NCBI GenBank assembly: GCA_020832415.1
Contig: JAFIES010000141.1
Span: 104,813-168,812 of the forward strand
Origin: Balneolaceae bacterium
GTDB taxonomy: Bacteria > Bacteroidota > Rhodothermia > Balneolales > Balneolaceae
Length of the DNA stretch: 64,000 bases
Direction: 5' to 3'
Shown: positions 53,446 to 63,005 of the stretch, piece after piece
Layout of the letters: every line of letters begins with the position of its first letter
Position numbering within the stretch: position 1 is the first letter of the stretch
Position numbers and translations under genes: made by a program
The notes under the pieces: model-generated
Told to the model about the DNA's origin: nothing
Seen by the model: only the letters and a program-made list of their open reading frames with translations
Database searches by the model: none

Positions 53446-55574
53446 AAAAGCCCGATTTCACAAAAATTCCACTGAAAAAAAATCTTCCCAATGCAGATCT
53501 TTCCCGGGCTGAACCATGGCTCTCTCCGGAAAAAATTTCCATAAAAGAAACGTATACTCCAACAGATTCCAGGGAACTTGAACATCTAGATTTCAGCGCC
53601 GGAATTCCCCCCTATCTGCGTGGGCCTTATGCTACCATGTACACTATGCGCCCGTGGACCATCCGTCAATATGCCGGTTTTTCTACCGCGGAGGAGTCGA
53701 ACGCTTTTTATAAGAGAAACCTTGCTGCCGGTCAAAAGGGGCTCTCAGTAGCTTTTGACCTGGCAACCCACCGTGGCTACGATTCTGACCATCCCCGGGT
53801 GAGCGGAGATGTGGGTAAAGCAGGTGTTGCGATCGATACCATCCTCGACATGAAAATTCTTTTCGACCAGATTCCGCTTGATAAAATGTCTGTTTCGATG
53901 ACCATGAACGGGGCGGTAATCCCTGTAATGGCATTCTATATTGTTGCGGCAGAAGAGCAGGGTGTAGCTACTGAAAAACTAAGCGGCACCATCCAGAACG
54001 ATATCTTGAAGGAGTTCATGGTGCGAAATACGTACATCTATCCGCCGGAAGCCTCCATGCGAATTATCGGTGATATTTTTGAATACACATCAAAAAAAAT
54101 GCCCCGTTTTAACTCCATCAGTGTGAGTGGTTACCACATGCACGAAGCGGGTGCAACTGCCGATATTGAACTGGCATATACCCTTGCAGACGGGCTTGAA
54201 TATATTCGTCAGGGTATAAAAGCCGGGCTGAACATTGACGATTTTGCACCAAGAATTTCATTCTTCTGGGCTATTGGAATGAACCACTTTATGGAGATCG
54301 CCAAACTGAGAGCGGGCCGTCTGTTGTGGGCAAAACTTGTGAACCGTTTCAGCCCTAAAAACCCCAAATCTCTCTCGCTGAGAGCACATTGCCAGACATC
54401 GGGCTACAGCCTTACCGAGCAGGATCCTTTCAACAATATTGCACGAACCACCATCGAAGCGATGGCCGCTGTATTAGGCCACACACAATCGCTTCACACC
54501 AATGCCCTTGATGAAGCCATTGCCCTTCCATCCGATTTTTCTGCCAAAATTGCCCGTGATACCCAGCTGGTTATCCAGAAACAGACCGGCATCACAAAAG
54601 CGATCGATCCCTGGGCAGGTTCGCACTATGTGGAATATCTCACAGACCGGCTTGCAAAACGCGCCTGGGAATTGATTGAGGAAGTGGAGGAACTTGGCGG
54701 TATGGCTAAGGCAATCAAAACAGGTGTGCCTAAAATGAGAATTGAGGAAGCTTCTACCCGGAAACAGGCACGGATAGACAGCGGACGCGAAACCATCATC
54801 GGTGTAAATAAATACAGGTTGGAAATAGAGGATCCAATTGATATTCTTGAGATTGACAACGACAAAGTGCGTGCTTCCCAGGTTGAACGTCTCAACCGGC
54901 TAAAGGCAGAACGTAATAGCGAGGAAGTTCAACAATCGTTGGAGGCCATTATGGAGTGCGCCAAAACCGGTAGTGGAAATTTACTCGAACTTGCCATTGA
55001 CGCAGCCCGGAAAAGAGCCACACTCGGCGAAATATCCGCAGCGATGGAGGATGTTTTCGGACGATATCAGGCTACCATTAAATCAATTTCAGGTGTGTAT
55101 TCATCAGAACTAAAAAATAATAAAAGCTTTCAGAAAGCCCGTAAACTTGCCGACCGTTTTGAAGAGCAGGAGGGGAGAAGACCACGAATTATGGTTGCAA
55201 AAATTGGCCAGGATGGGCACGATCGCGGCGCAAAAGTGATCTCAACAAGCTTCGCCGATCTCGGTTTTGATGTGGATGTTGGTCCGCTGTTTCAGACACC
55301 CGAAGAGGCTGCAAAACAGGCCATTGAAAACGATGTGCACATACTGGGAATTTCAAGCCTGGCAGCCGGCCATAAAACACTGGTTCCTGCTGTTGTGAAA
55401 GAACTGAAGCAGCTTGGGCGTGATGATATTATGGTAATTGTAGGCGGTGTCATCCCAAACAAAGATTACGAATTTCTATACTCCCATGGTGTGGCGGCAG
55501 TTTTTGGCCCCGGAACAGTAATTGCAGATGCTGCTCAAAAAATCCTGAAAATTTTAATGCAGGAAGACGAGTAG
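53442..55574 (+). CDS. mutB: Methylmalonyl-CoA mutase large subunit
   Basis: 710 residues. The N-terminal barrel (~60-560) contains [60 protein letters not shown] and [17 protein letters not shown]. The C-terminal cobalamin domain has DGHDRGAK, with His593 as lower cobalt ligand, and [12 protein letters not shown] and VIVGGVIP. Interconverts succinyl-CoA and methylmalonyl-CoA, linking propionyl-CoA breakdown to the TCA cycle. Start overlaps mutA; meaB follows after five bases. Confidence 0.96.
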   Translation: MKKPDFTKIPLKKNLPNADLSRAEPWLSPEKISIKETYTPTDSRELEHLDFSAGIPPYLRGPYATMYTMRPWTIRQYAGFSTAEESNAFYKRNLAAGQKGLSVAFDLATHRGYDSDHPRVSGDVGKAGVAIDTILDMKILFDQIPLDKMSVSMTMNGAVIPVMAFYIVAAEEQGVATEKLSGTIQNDILKEFMVRNTYIYPPEASMRIIGDIFEYTSKKMPRFNSISVSGYHMHEAGATADIELAYTLADGLEYIRQGIKAGLNIDDFAPRISFFWAIGMNHFMEIAKLRAGRLLWAKLVNRFSPKNPKSLSLRAHCQTSGYSLTEQDPFNNIARTTIEAMAAVLGHTQSLHTNALDEAIALPSDFSAKIARDTQLVIQKQTGITKAIDPWAGSHYVEYLTDRLAKRAWELIEEVEELGGMAKAIKTGVPKMRIEEASTRKQARIDSGRETIIGVNKYRLEIEDPIDILEIDNDKVRASQVERLNRLKAERNSEEVQQSLEAIMECAKTGSGNLLELAIDAARKRATLGEISAAMEDVFGRYQATIKSISGVYSSELKNNKSFQKARKLADRFEEQEGRRPRIMVAKIGQDGHDRGAKVISTSFADLGFDVDVGPLFQTPEEAAKQAIENDVHILGISSLAAGHKTLVPAVVKELKQLGRDDIMVIVGGVIPNKDYEFLYSHGVAAVFGPGTVIADAAQKILKILMQEDE

Positions 55575-55579
55575 CGTCT

Positions 55580-56656
55580 ATGCCGAAAAAAAAGAAAAAT
55601 AATCAGGTTTTTGATTCGGTAAATCCCTCTTATAAACAGAAAAGAGGGCAGCTGAGAAGTGCCGAAGAGTATGTAAGCGGTATCCGAAGTGGTGATCGCA
55701 CGATACTCTCCATGGCAATCACAATAATTGAGAGCTCCAAAGATACTCACCAGCAGCTTGCACGGGAAATTATCCGGCAATGCCTTCCTTTTTCCGGCAA
55801 CTCAGTTCGAATTGGAATAACAGGTGTGCCCGGCGTTGGGAAAAGCAGTTTTATCGAAGCAATCGGCAGGCAACTCATCGAAGACGGGAGAAAGCTGGCC
55901 GTGCTGACCATCGACCCAAGCAGCACCCTCTCGAAGGGAAGTATTTTGGGTGATAAAACCCGAATGCCGCTCTTATCAACCAATGAAAATGCGTTTATTC
56001 GTCCTTCGCCAACATCGGGCTCGCTTGGAGGCGTGGCAAGAAAAACGCGGGAAACCATCATCCTGTGCGAAGCGGCCGGTTTTGATACCATCTTCATCGA
56101 AACAGTAGGCGTCGGGCAATCAGAAACTTCTGTAAAATCGATGGTTGATCTGTTCCTTCTCCTCATGCTTGCCGGTGCAGGAGATGAACTGCAAGGCATA
56201 AAACGTGGTATCATGGAGATGGCTGATATTCTTGCAATTAATAAAGCGGACGGGGAGAATATTCAGTCGGCAAAACAGGCAAAGCTTGAATATGAAAATG
56301 GCCTTAGTTTACTGCCGCCTGCACCATCCGGCCGGAGGGCATCCGTGCACATCTGCTCTGCACTCGAAGGCAGCGGTATTTCTGAGATCAGAGATGAGAT
56401 AAACAACTTCATCGATGAAACTAAAGAATCGAACTACTTCCACACGAATCGGGAAAACCAGGCTGTGTACTGGCTTCATCAAACCGTGGAAGAGCAGCTT
56501 AAGCAACAATTTCACAATAATCCTGCAGTCAAAAAAGTTTTTAAACTCAAAGAAAAAGAAGTAAAAAAGGGTTTGATCAGCCCGTTTGCAGCGGCGCAGG
56601 AACTGTTAAAACTGGCACAACAAGATTCAGCTATAAACGGAGATACCCATACATAA
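55580..56656 (+). CDS. meaB: Mutase-associated GTPase MeaB
   Basis: 358 residues, G3E GTPase of the ArgK/MeaB type. P-loop GVPGVGKSS (82-90), DPSSTLSKGSILGDKTRM, FDTIFIETVGVGQSE switch region and AINKADG. MeaB guards B12 loading and reactivation of methylmalonyl-CoA mutase, matching its position five bases after mutB. Its 3' end overlaps the presumed start of the methyltransferase gene. Confidence 0.94.
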   Translation: MPKKKKNNQVFDSVNPSYKQKRGQLRSAEEYVSGIRSGDRTILSMAITIIESSKDTHQQLAREIIRQCLPFSGNSVRIGITGVPGVGKSSFIEAIGRQLIEDGRKLAVLTIDPSSTLSKGSILGDKTRMPLLSTNENAFIRPSPTSGSLGGVARKTRETIILCEAAGFDTIFIETVGVGQSETSVKSMVDLFLLLMLAGAGDELQGIKRGIMEMADILAINKADGENIQSAKQAKLEYENGLSLLPPAPSGRRASVHICSALEGSGISEIRDEINNFIDETKESNYFHTNRENQAVYWLHQTVEEQLKQQFHNNPAVKKVFKLKEKEVKKGLISPFAAAQELLKLAQQDSAINGDTHT

Positions 56657-57281
56657 AGCAGCCAAAAAAACCACTGGTTATTACAATAAGCTTTCAGGCA
56701 GGTATGATAAGCAGTACCGGAACTACCTAAGGTTTACGCATAAAAAAATGTTTGATAAACTGAAGCTTCATCACAAAGATGAAATTCTTGATGTAAGTGC
56801 AGGAACCGGTCTGCTTGCTGACATGGTGATGCAAAAATCCGGTCCATTTAAAAGACTTGTACTGAATGATCCGTCAGAAGGGATGCTGGCACAGGCCAAA
56901 TATCTGCTTCGGCACCATACCAAAGAGATTGAGTTTACAAGCCACTTCTCTGAAAACCTGCCTTTTGAAGATGCCTCATTTACACAGATTATCTGCCTTA
57001 ACTCTTTCCATTACTATGTAGATCAAAAAGCTGTGATGGCTCATTTCAGCCGATTGCTTAAGCCGGGCGGCACACTTTGGTTACTCGATTGGAACAGGGT
57101 TGGCCTGTTTAAAGCTGCTATATTTTTGATCGACCTTCTATCACCGGAGCACATCAATACGCGAACACTGGATGAGACAAAAAAGCTGTGCGAAGAACAT
57201 GGCTTTACAGTGAAAGATGAAGACAGATGGAGATTTCGCATCTGGAATTTCTTCTTTCTGAAGTGTGAACGTAATGCCTGA
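56649..57281 (+). CDS. Class I SAM methyltransferase, probable ATA start
   Basis: UbiE-like methyltransferase. With start at an ATG (56748) it has 177 residues, but the same frame upstream encodes KTTGYYNKLSGRYDKQYRNYLRFT, the normal N-terminus of this family, and is open back to a TAA at 56634. In that stretch there is no ATG, GTG or TTG. GGAG at 56639-56642 stands six bases before ATA at 56649, so a 210-residue product from ATA is proposed. The core shows DEILDVSAGTGLLADMV, then DPSEGMLAQA and LKPGGTLWLLDWNRVG. Substrate unknown; tail end of the mutA operon. Confidence 0.7.
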   Translation: MHKAAKKTTGYYNKLSGRYDKQYRNYLRFTHKKMFDKLKLHHKDEILDVSAGTGLLADMVMQKSGPFKRLVLNDPSEGMLAQAKYLLRHHTKEIEFTSHFSENLPFEDASFTQIICLNSFHYYVDQKAVMAHFSRLLKPGGTLWLLDWNRVGLFKAAIFLIDLLSPEHINTRTLDETKKLCEEHGFTVKDEDRWRFRIWNFFFLKCERNA

Positions 57282-57285
57282 CCGG

Positions 57286-58149
57286 CTACAATATTCCGGA
57301 TAACGAGGAAATCGCCACTACCAAAGCGAGGGCCCAAACGTAATAAGAGAATACTCTGAACTGTGCCCGATAGAGCAGGTGAATCACCAGTTTAAGCGCC
57401 ATTACACCAATAATTGCAGATACTATAAATCCGGTAGCGAGTGCGGGAAAACCAATAGAGATCGTACCACCATAGCTAAATACTTCGATCGTCTGCAGCA
57501 GTGTTGCACCCAAAATGGTCGGGAAAGCGATGAAAAAGCTATATTCGGCAGCCCAGCGTCTGTTCAACCCAACAAACAGGGCAAATGCAATGGTCATTCC
57601 ACTTCGGCTGAGACCGGGAAGCAGGGCAAGTGCCTGAGCTGCTCCAATTACAAATGCAATCCAAAGACCAATCTCTCTGAGTCCATATTTTCTTGGGGGC
57701 AGGTAATCGGTCCACCAGAGAATAATTCCTGTAATTATCAGCGTACCACTCATAAACAGTGGCTGAGCAAATACCGATTCAAAAACCGATTTCATCGGAA
57801 AGCCGATAACTCCGGTAATGAAAACAGAAAAGAGGCCAAGAAAGGTAAGTTTTCTGTAGAGTGCTCCTCTTGCTGTTCGTTCATTCGATAACAACTCCAG
57901 AAAACCGGAAATTGTACTGCTGAGATAGGTACTTAAGCTTCTCCGGAACACGTAGGCTATGGAGATCAGTGTACCTACATGCACAATCAGGTCGAAAAGT
58001 ATCATTTCGGCAGAATCGGGATCGGGCAGATCTACTCCGCGGCTGATCAGAAAGTGCTGCATCAGCGCAAGATGACTCGTTGAACTAACAGGGAAAAACA
58101 TAAATATTCCCTGAATGATACCTAAAATAATTGCTACCCAAATGGCCAT
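57286..58149 (-). CDS. uppP: Undecaprenyl-diphosphatase UppP homologue, altered motif
   Basis: 287 residues with eight or so membrane helices. The family dephosphorylates C55-PP so the lipid carrier can be reused in cell-wall synthesis. The PGLSRSGMT motif (178-186) and His26 in PVSSTSHLAL are present. The first motif (E/Q)xxxE is QGIFM: Gln13 is allowed, but Met17 stands where E. coli has essential Glu21. Either a diverged paralogue or a subfamily with shifted chemistry. It converges with the methyltransferase gene, four bases between stops. Confidence 0.85.
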   Translation of the reverse strand: MAIWVAIILGIIQGIFMFFPVSSTSHLALMQHFLISRGVDLPDPDSAEMILFDLIVHVGTLISIAYVFRRSLSTYLSSTISGFLELLSNERTARGALYRKLTFLGLFSVFITGVIGFPMKSVFESVFAQPLFMSGTLIITGIILWWTDYLPPRKYGLREIGLWIAFVIGAAQALALLPGLSRSGMTIAFALFVGLNRRWAAEYSFFIAFPTILGATLLQTIEVFSYGGTISIGFPALATGFIVSAIIGVMALKLVIHLLYRAQFRVFSYYVWALALVVAISSLSGIL

Positions 58150-58334
58150 ATCAATGATTTACAATTGCTTAATGTGATAAAAAGTATTCTCTGATTTAAA
58201 AACTATGGAGCGAAATTCAGAGGTGAAATGATAACCATTCTTTTGATGGTTATCTATTGTTGTTTTGGATTAGGGTGGCAAGTTTTGAGAACAGATACTG
58301 CGTTTATATTTGAATAAGAATGATGGATGCAGTT

Positions 58335-58634
58335 TCACTCCTTTACTCTGTTTTTTAAATCCATTCGTTCGTGAAGAATACGTGTAATTTCAATCAAACC
58401 GGATGATGATATACGATAAAAGATTATATGCCGATTTGCTTTCAGCCCGTAAAGATCTGCCCTGATTTCATCGTAACTCTTTCCCAGCTCTGGGTTGGCA
58501 GCTATATTTTCACAAAAGCCAAGGAGAATATTGTAGTATTTATCGGCTTGTTCTTCCGACCATTTTTCGAATGTGTACATCCAAATTCCATTCAAATCAT
58601 CCAAGGCTTTTTTGGTTAGAAGGTATTTAGCCAT
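58335..58634 (-). CDS. parE: RelE/ParE-family toxin
   Basis: 99 residues: MAKYLLTKKALDDLNGIWMYTFEKWSEEQADKYY, then LGKSYDEIRADLYGLKANRHIIFYRI is the ParE pattern with the basic-aromatic face. ParE-like toxins poison gyrase; RelE-like ones cut mRNA. The LxxLKxxRHIIFYRI form points to ParE. Overlaps the antitoxin gene by eight bases. Confidence 0.9.
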   Translation of the reverse strand: MAKYLLTKKALDDLNGIWMYTFEKWSEEQADKYYNILLGFCENIAANPELGKSYDEIRADLYGLKANRHIIFYRISSSGLIEITRILHERMDLKNRVKE

Positions 58635-58878
58635 TCTTTCTTTTTTTCGCCTTCAATTGTTCAAGATTGGTTTGCGGGTCAAAATCTTGGACAATACCAC
58701 TCTCTACTCCCTCCTGAATAGAGTTTCTCAAAGCAATAGCTTTACTTTCCTCGTTTTCCAAGAGCCGAAGCCCGGCCCTTATAACTTCACTGACATTTTT
58801 GTATCTGCCGGCCGATACCTGGTTCTTAACAAACTGATCGAAATAATTCCCAAGTGTTATAGATGTGTTTTTACTCAT
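58627..58878 (-). CDS. parD: ParD-family antitoxin
   Basis: 83 residues. N-terminal ribbon-helix-helix SITLGNYFDQFVKNQVSAGRYKNVSEVIRAGLRLLE, then a flexible charged tail (GIVQDFDPQTNLEQLKAKK) that would wrap the toxin. Such antitoxins repress their own operon; a matching palindrome lies just upstream. Confidence 0.92.
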   Translation of the reverse strand: MSKNTSITLGNYFDQFVKNQVSAGRYKNVSEVIRAGLRLLENEESKAIALRNSIQEGVESGIVQDFDPQTNLEQLKAKKRKNG

Positions 58879-58895
58879 TTGTCTATACTTTTTTT

Positions 58896-58922
58896 AAAAA
58901 GTACCAATATTTGGTACTTTTT
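58896..58922 (-). promoter_or_regulatory. Operator palindrome of the ParDE operon
   Basis: Perfect inverted repeat: AAAAAGTACCAA (58896-58907), TAT, TTGGTACTTTTT (58911-58922). It ends 17 bases before the parD start codon. GTACC/GGTAC cores suit a ribbon-helix-helix dimer binding in the major groove, so ParD autoregulation is the natural reading. Confidence 0.75.
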
Positions 58923-59039
58923 CAAATTGGAATCCACACCATTGAGAAATGAAAAGCCTCCCCCATTTTTTTACGATTGTCTGTTGACAATCTCCGCTGA
59001 ATCCCTTCTTTTATCCCGAACCATTTACCTAAGTTTTTT

Positions 59040-60602
59040 ATGAGCAATTTTTCAGGATACATACAGTCCCGTTTTGGCGACCCTGTAAACAGGCGAAAAA
59101 TCTACGCCTCTTTTTTCATCGCACTGATTATTGCCGGGGTATACCTTGGCCTGAACGACATGTTTCCCGAACAGGACGGGCACTATGGGTTTTGGTCCAT
59201 CATGCCGCCATTGGTAGCCATCATCCTTGCATTCTGGACCCGCGAAGTAGTTTCAGCGCTCTTTATTGGAGTGTGCCTTGGCGGAGTAATTTCGGGAAAT
59301 ATTAATATTGTAGAGAGCTTTCTGATACCCTCTATCGGTACCGAAAGTTTTGCCCTGATACTGCTCGTATACCTCTGGGCGCTTGGCGGATTGATTGGCA
59401 TCTGGACCCGAACGGGCGGTGCAGAAAAGTTTGCAACCTGGGCGAGCAGATTGATGGTTCGTGGTCCGCGGTCCGCAAAGTTTTTCACCTGGATGATGGG
59501 TTTGGTTTTTCACCAGGGCGGCACCATTAGTACAGTTCTTACAGGTGCAACAGTACGGCCAGTGGCTGATAAACACAATGTATCTCACGAAGAGCTGGCC
59601 TATATGGTTGACTCAACCGCATCACCGGCGGCAACGCTTATTCCTTTTAACGTCTGGCCTTTCTACGTGAGCGGGCTTGTGGTTGGAACCATTCCGCTTT
59701 TTGCAACTCCTCAGGATGGTGTAAACTTTTTCTTCAGCTCGGTGGCATTCAATTTCTACGCTATATATGCCATCATTATTACGCTCTTCTTTGCCATTGA
59801 AAAACTGCCGTGGGTTCCCGGCAAGAAAATGCGGGCTGCCATAGAGCGCTCACGAACCAAAGGGGTACTTGACCGAAAAGGCGCAACACCAATGGCCGCT
59901 GATGAACTGACCCAAAGAAAAGTGCCCAAAAATTACAATCCGGGCCTCATCGATTTCTTCGGTCCGATTGGTGCGCTACTTGGCGTTGCCATTATCCCGT
60001 ATGTCTATACCTATTTCATTTTGGGCTCTGAAAGTCCCACACTCTTAATTGCCGAAGCATTTGTACTGGCTGTTCTTGCAGGATTGGGAATTGCCCTTGC
60101 AAAAGGGATGAGCCTTCAGGTTGCTATCAATGGCTTTATTGACGGATGTAAGGGTGTTACCATTGGCGCAGTGATATTAGCACTGGCCGTTACATTGAAA
60201 GAGGTGGCCGATGCCGTGGGTACTGCAGATTACGTGGTTGCCATGATAGGCGATCTTGTATGGCCCGCTTTCCTTCCGGGAGTTTTGATGGTTCTCTGTA
60301 TGCTGATTGCCTTCTCAACAGGAACCTCCTGGGGAACTTATGCCGTGGTTTTCCCGATTGCCGTTCCGCTTGCCTGGGCGGTTGTGCCGGATCTATTTTT
60401 CCTGAAACTCTGTTTTGCAGCCGTCATTGGTGGCAGTGTTTTTGGTGATCAATGCTCACCTATTTCCGATACGACCATCCTCAGCTCTCTCGCAACAGGG
60501 TGTGATTTGATGGATCATGTTACCACACAATTTCCGCTGGCAATAGCAGCCGGCCTCTTTGCCGTGATTACATACGCTTCATTAGTAATCATGTTCGTAT
60601 AG
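59040..60602 (+). CDS. nhaC: Na+/H+ antiporter, NhaC family
   Basis: 520 residues, about 12 membrane helices. FWSIMPPLVAIILAFWTREVVSALFIGVCLGG and DSTASPAATLIPFNVWPFYV, FSTGTSWGTYAVVFPIAVPLAW, GGSVFGDQCSPISDTTILSS are the conserved blocks of NhaC/YqkI-type antiporters. Exports sodium against protons, fitting a saline habitat. Divergent from the ParDE pair. Confidence 0.9.
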   Translation: MSNFSGYIQSRFGDPVNRRKIYASFFIALIIAGVYLGLNDMFPEQDGHYGFWSIMPPLVAIILAFWTREVVSALFIGVCLGGVISGNINIVESFLIPSIGTESFALILLVYLWALGGLIGIWTRTGGAEKFATWASRLMVRGPRSAKFFTWMMGLVFHQGGTISTVLTGATVRPVADKHNVSHEELAYMVDSTASPAATLIPFNVWPFYVSGLVVGTIPLFATPQDGVNFFFSSVAFNFYAIYAIIITLFFAIEKLPWVPGKKMRAAIERSRTKGVLDRKGATPMAADELTQRKVPKNYNPGLIDFFGPIGALLGVAIIPYVYTYFILGSESPTLLIAEAFVLAVLAGLGIALAKGMSLQVAINGFIDGCKGVTIGAVILALAVTLKEVADAVGTADYVVAMIGDLVWPAFLPGVLMVLCMLIAFSTGTSWGTYAVVFPIAVPLAWAVVPDLFFLKLCFAAVIGGSVFGDQCSPISDTTILSSLATGCDLMDHVTTQFPLAIAAGLFAVITYASLVIMFV

Positions 60603-60605
60603 TGA

Positions 60606-60907
60606 GTGAAAAAAAATGAGATCAAAAAGATCATTGATGAACAAATTTCATCTGTCACTGAAGAGATCGAAGAGTTAACAGAACTCACATAACCGATCTC
60701 ATAGGATACCATCGGCAGACTCTCACGGATGGATGCGATCAGTACATCAATGAGAAAGCCCTGAGGGATACACTTCAAAAGCTAAACCGTGGCCTCGAGC
60801 GATATAAAGAAGGTAAACTTGGAATCTGCCTCAAATGTGGAGGTGAGATTCCATTCGGCCGATTAAAATTTATGCCCTACACCACACGCTGTGTTAAATG
60901 TGCCTGA
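60606..60907 (+). pseudogene. Decayed TraR/DksA zinc-finger gene
   Basis: Frame 1 from the GTG at 60606 reads KKNEIKKIIDEQISSVTEEIEELTELT, then TAA at 60690, PIS, TAG at 60702, then DTIGRLSRMDAISTS and a stop at 60762. Frame 2 continues as YINEKALRDTLQKLNRGLERYKEG, LGICLKCGGEIPFGRLKFMPYTTRCVKCA with an intact CxxC...CxxC finger, TGA at 60905. So two nonsense codons and one frameshift (near 60741-60750) break an otherwise clear TraR/DksA homologue. Starts four bases after nhaC. Confidence 0.88.
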
Positions 60908-60936
60908 TCTGAGGTTTTTGAACGTTTAAAGAATCA

Positions 60937-61197
60937 CTATATTGGTACCGGAGCTTCACCTGTCTCCATCTCCATATAGATGCGATTTTTAACCGCATCA
61001 GCGATAAATGAAATTCCTGCATTGAGGGCTGCCAATCCGATCAATCCTACCCAAAACCAGTGAGCCGCATGCGCCAGTTCAAACACTTCCGGGCCACTCC
61101 CCTTTACAATAATTGCCTCACCGATAAAATTAATGCCCAGGCCTGTTAGGGTGACACCTATTACGGAGTGCCGCCACCATTTCTTCTTGTAGTTCAT
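60937..61197 (-). CDS. Small two-helix membrane protein, function unknown
   Basis: 86 residues with two hydrophobic helices (~14-31 and 44-66, FWVGLIGLAALNAGISFIA), joined by a Glu/His-rich loop (KGSGPEVFELAHAAHW). It looks like bacterial DUF-type inner-membrane proteins near transporters; no named family recognised. Confidence 0.75.
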   Translation of the reverse strand: MNYKKKWWRHSVIGVTLTGLGINFIGEAIIVKGSGPEVFELAHAAHWFWVGLIGLAALNAGISFIADAVKNRIYMEMETGEAPVPI

Positions 61198-61269
61198 GTA
61201 TTTATCCGTTGGTTAGTAATTTTTACATAAAACTACCTTTTTCCGGATAAAAAACGTTCCCGTAAAGAG

Positions 61270-62883
61270 TTATGGCAGTGAATCCCAGATTTCCGGGCCA
61301 ATAGAGGGGCTGTCTATAATACTGTCTCGAAGGGCGAGATTGGTTATTCCGCAATTGCCATTACTCCAGGCGCGGTTCGATTGTCCGGCTGCGCTTGTCC
61401 AGTTTGCAAGGTTAGCCGCTCCGGAACCCGGGCCGGGAAATATGTGATTGTTACAGGGTGGATCAAAATCCGCAGAATAATACGCCACGTTGCTGCCGCT
61501 CCATGATTCACTATACATGATGTTACCCTCAACGCGTATAAATTCGCCACTGGCCACCCCAATACCAACCTGACCGGGATTTACTCCCACATTGCCAATT
61601 GCTTCCTGGTATTTACCACCGGCATCTGCCAGAATCATGAAAGAGCCCGAAAGTGATCCGCCATGGCCGCGTGCACGATTGTAATTCACCTGAATCCAGT
61701 CATCTTCTTCACCTTCCGATTGAAAAATACTGATGTAGTCTTCAAGCACGTCAGTTCCAAATTTCTCTGTATGCTGCAGGCTGTTACGGTTGATTTGAAT
61801 ACCTCCTCCAAAACATTTATCACACTGGAAAAAATTTCGGCCGGGATTCAGCGCCTCGTTATTTATCACCCGAAGCGGACCCACACTATTTACCAGCCTT
61901 ACTGCTGAGGTGACGTTTTCGAAGGAGGAGTCCCGCAGCAGAAAATGGGTCATCCATTCTGTTTTTACGGCTCCATACTCCTCTCCGTTCCAGCCATCAC
62001 CAATCAAACTGAAAGCCATATTACTGATTTCCACATAACTGTTGCCCTGCCGGTCTATCGAGTTGATGCCAAACCAAACATAATTTCTGATTTGAAAAAA
62101 GTGATAGGAGTTATAGATCATCCTGCCGAGAAAAGCATGTTCCTCGGTGTTATTTCCGTCCATGATGGTTGATTCACTGCCTGCGCCAATCCAATGCATT
62201 CCCTCTTTTGGTGAGGTGACTGATTGCCCGCTGTGAATACCCTCATAGATATAGAAAAGTGTATTTTCGGGGCAAAAAAAGCCGGCAGCTTCAAAATTAT
62301 CACCCGGCATCAAAACAACAGCATCGCCTGTCCTGTTAAAAAGCTCACTGCAAACTGCCTCTTTTGATTCATTCTGCACCCAGTTCTGCAACAGTGATCT
62401 TACTTCATCCAGTCTCTGCTCCATCTCTTGCCTGATTAAAAATCGATTTGAGGTAATCGCCAGCTTTATTTCTCTGCTCAATTCAGCATGATTTTCACGG
62501 GTCAGTTCCCACGATCGTGATCGTTCATAAAGCTCGCCAAGTGGTTCCCGAAGAGCATTTAAAGTAATATCGGGCAGATCTATGGTATTTTTCCAGAGTT
62601 TCAGAAGAGGTTCGCTTAATTCCCAGAGCTGATCGGAATCCAGATTTTCAATTTCTTCAGCAGATAAATTTTCCAGATCATCAAACAGAACCACCAGACC
62701 ATTAAACAGATCAGACGGGGATAAACCCTCCGTATTTGGCGGAAAATCTGCCACTATGCGCTCATCCTCCGTAAAAATGCCCGGTTCATAGTTGTCGCAG
62801 GCCACTATAAGAAAGGGTAGTATGAGCAACACGGGCATGTACCATCTTCTAATCATCAAATAACTGCTTCCGGATTTATTCAC
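61270..62883 (-). CDS. Surface lipoprotein with parallel beta-helix
   Basis: 537 residues. Lipobox Cys29 (FLIVACDN) gives an outer-envelope lipoprotein. Residues ~50-180 are helical and acidic (DLFNGLVVLFDDLENLSAEEIENLDSD). From ~190 to the end there is a right-handed beta-helix pattern of N/G/I-rich short strands (FFCPENTLFYIYEG, ISNMAFSLIGDG, IQINRNSLQHTE), as in pectate-lyase-like and carbohydrate-binding proteins. Enzyme activity cannot be read. No sorting domain. Confidence 0.8.
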   Translation of the reverse strand: MNKSGSSYLMIRRWYMPVLLILPFLIVACDNYEPGIFTEDERIVADFPPNTEGLSPSDLFNGLVVLFDDLENLSAEEIENLDSDQLWELSEPLLKLWKNTIDLPDITLNALREPLGELYERSRSWELTRENHAELSREIKLAITSNRFLIRQEMEQRLDEVRSLLQNWVQNESKEAVCSELFNRTGDAVVLMPGDNFEAAGFFCPENTLFYIYEGIHSGQSVTSPKEGMHWIGAGSESTIMDGNNTEEHAFLGRMIYNSYHFFQIRNYVWFGINSIDRQGNSYVEISNMAFSLIGDGWNGEEYGAVKTEWMTHFLLRDSSFENVTSAVRLVNSVGPLRVINNEALNPGRNFFQCDKCFGGGIQINRNSLQHTEKFGTDVLEDYISIFQSEGEEDDWIQVNYNRARGHGGSLSGSFMILADAGGKYQEAIGNVGVNPGQVGIGVASGEFIRVEGNIMYSESWSGSNVAYYSADFDPPCNNHIFPGPGSGAANLANWTSAAGQSNRAWSNGNCGITNLALRDSIIDSPSIGPEIWDSLP

Positions 62884-63005
62884 TTTTGACAGATACTCTG
62901 TTCATACGAAGAACTGAATTTGTTTTGTTCAGAGTTCGGCGTGGAAATACTGAACCCAGGATATTTTACCATTTTTTAGCCAAATAAAACGATAAAAAAG
63001 AAATT

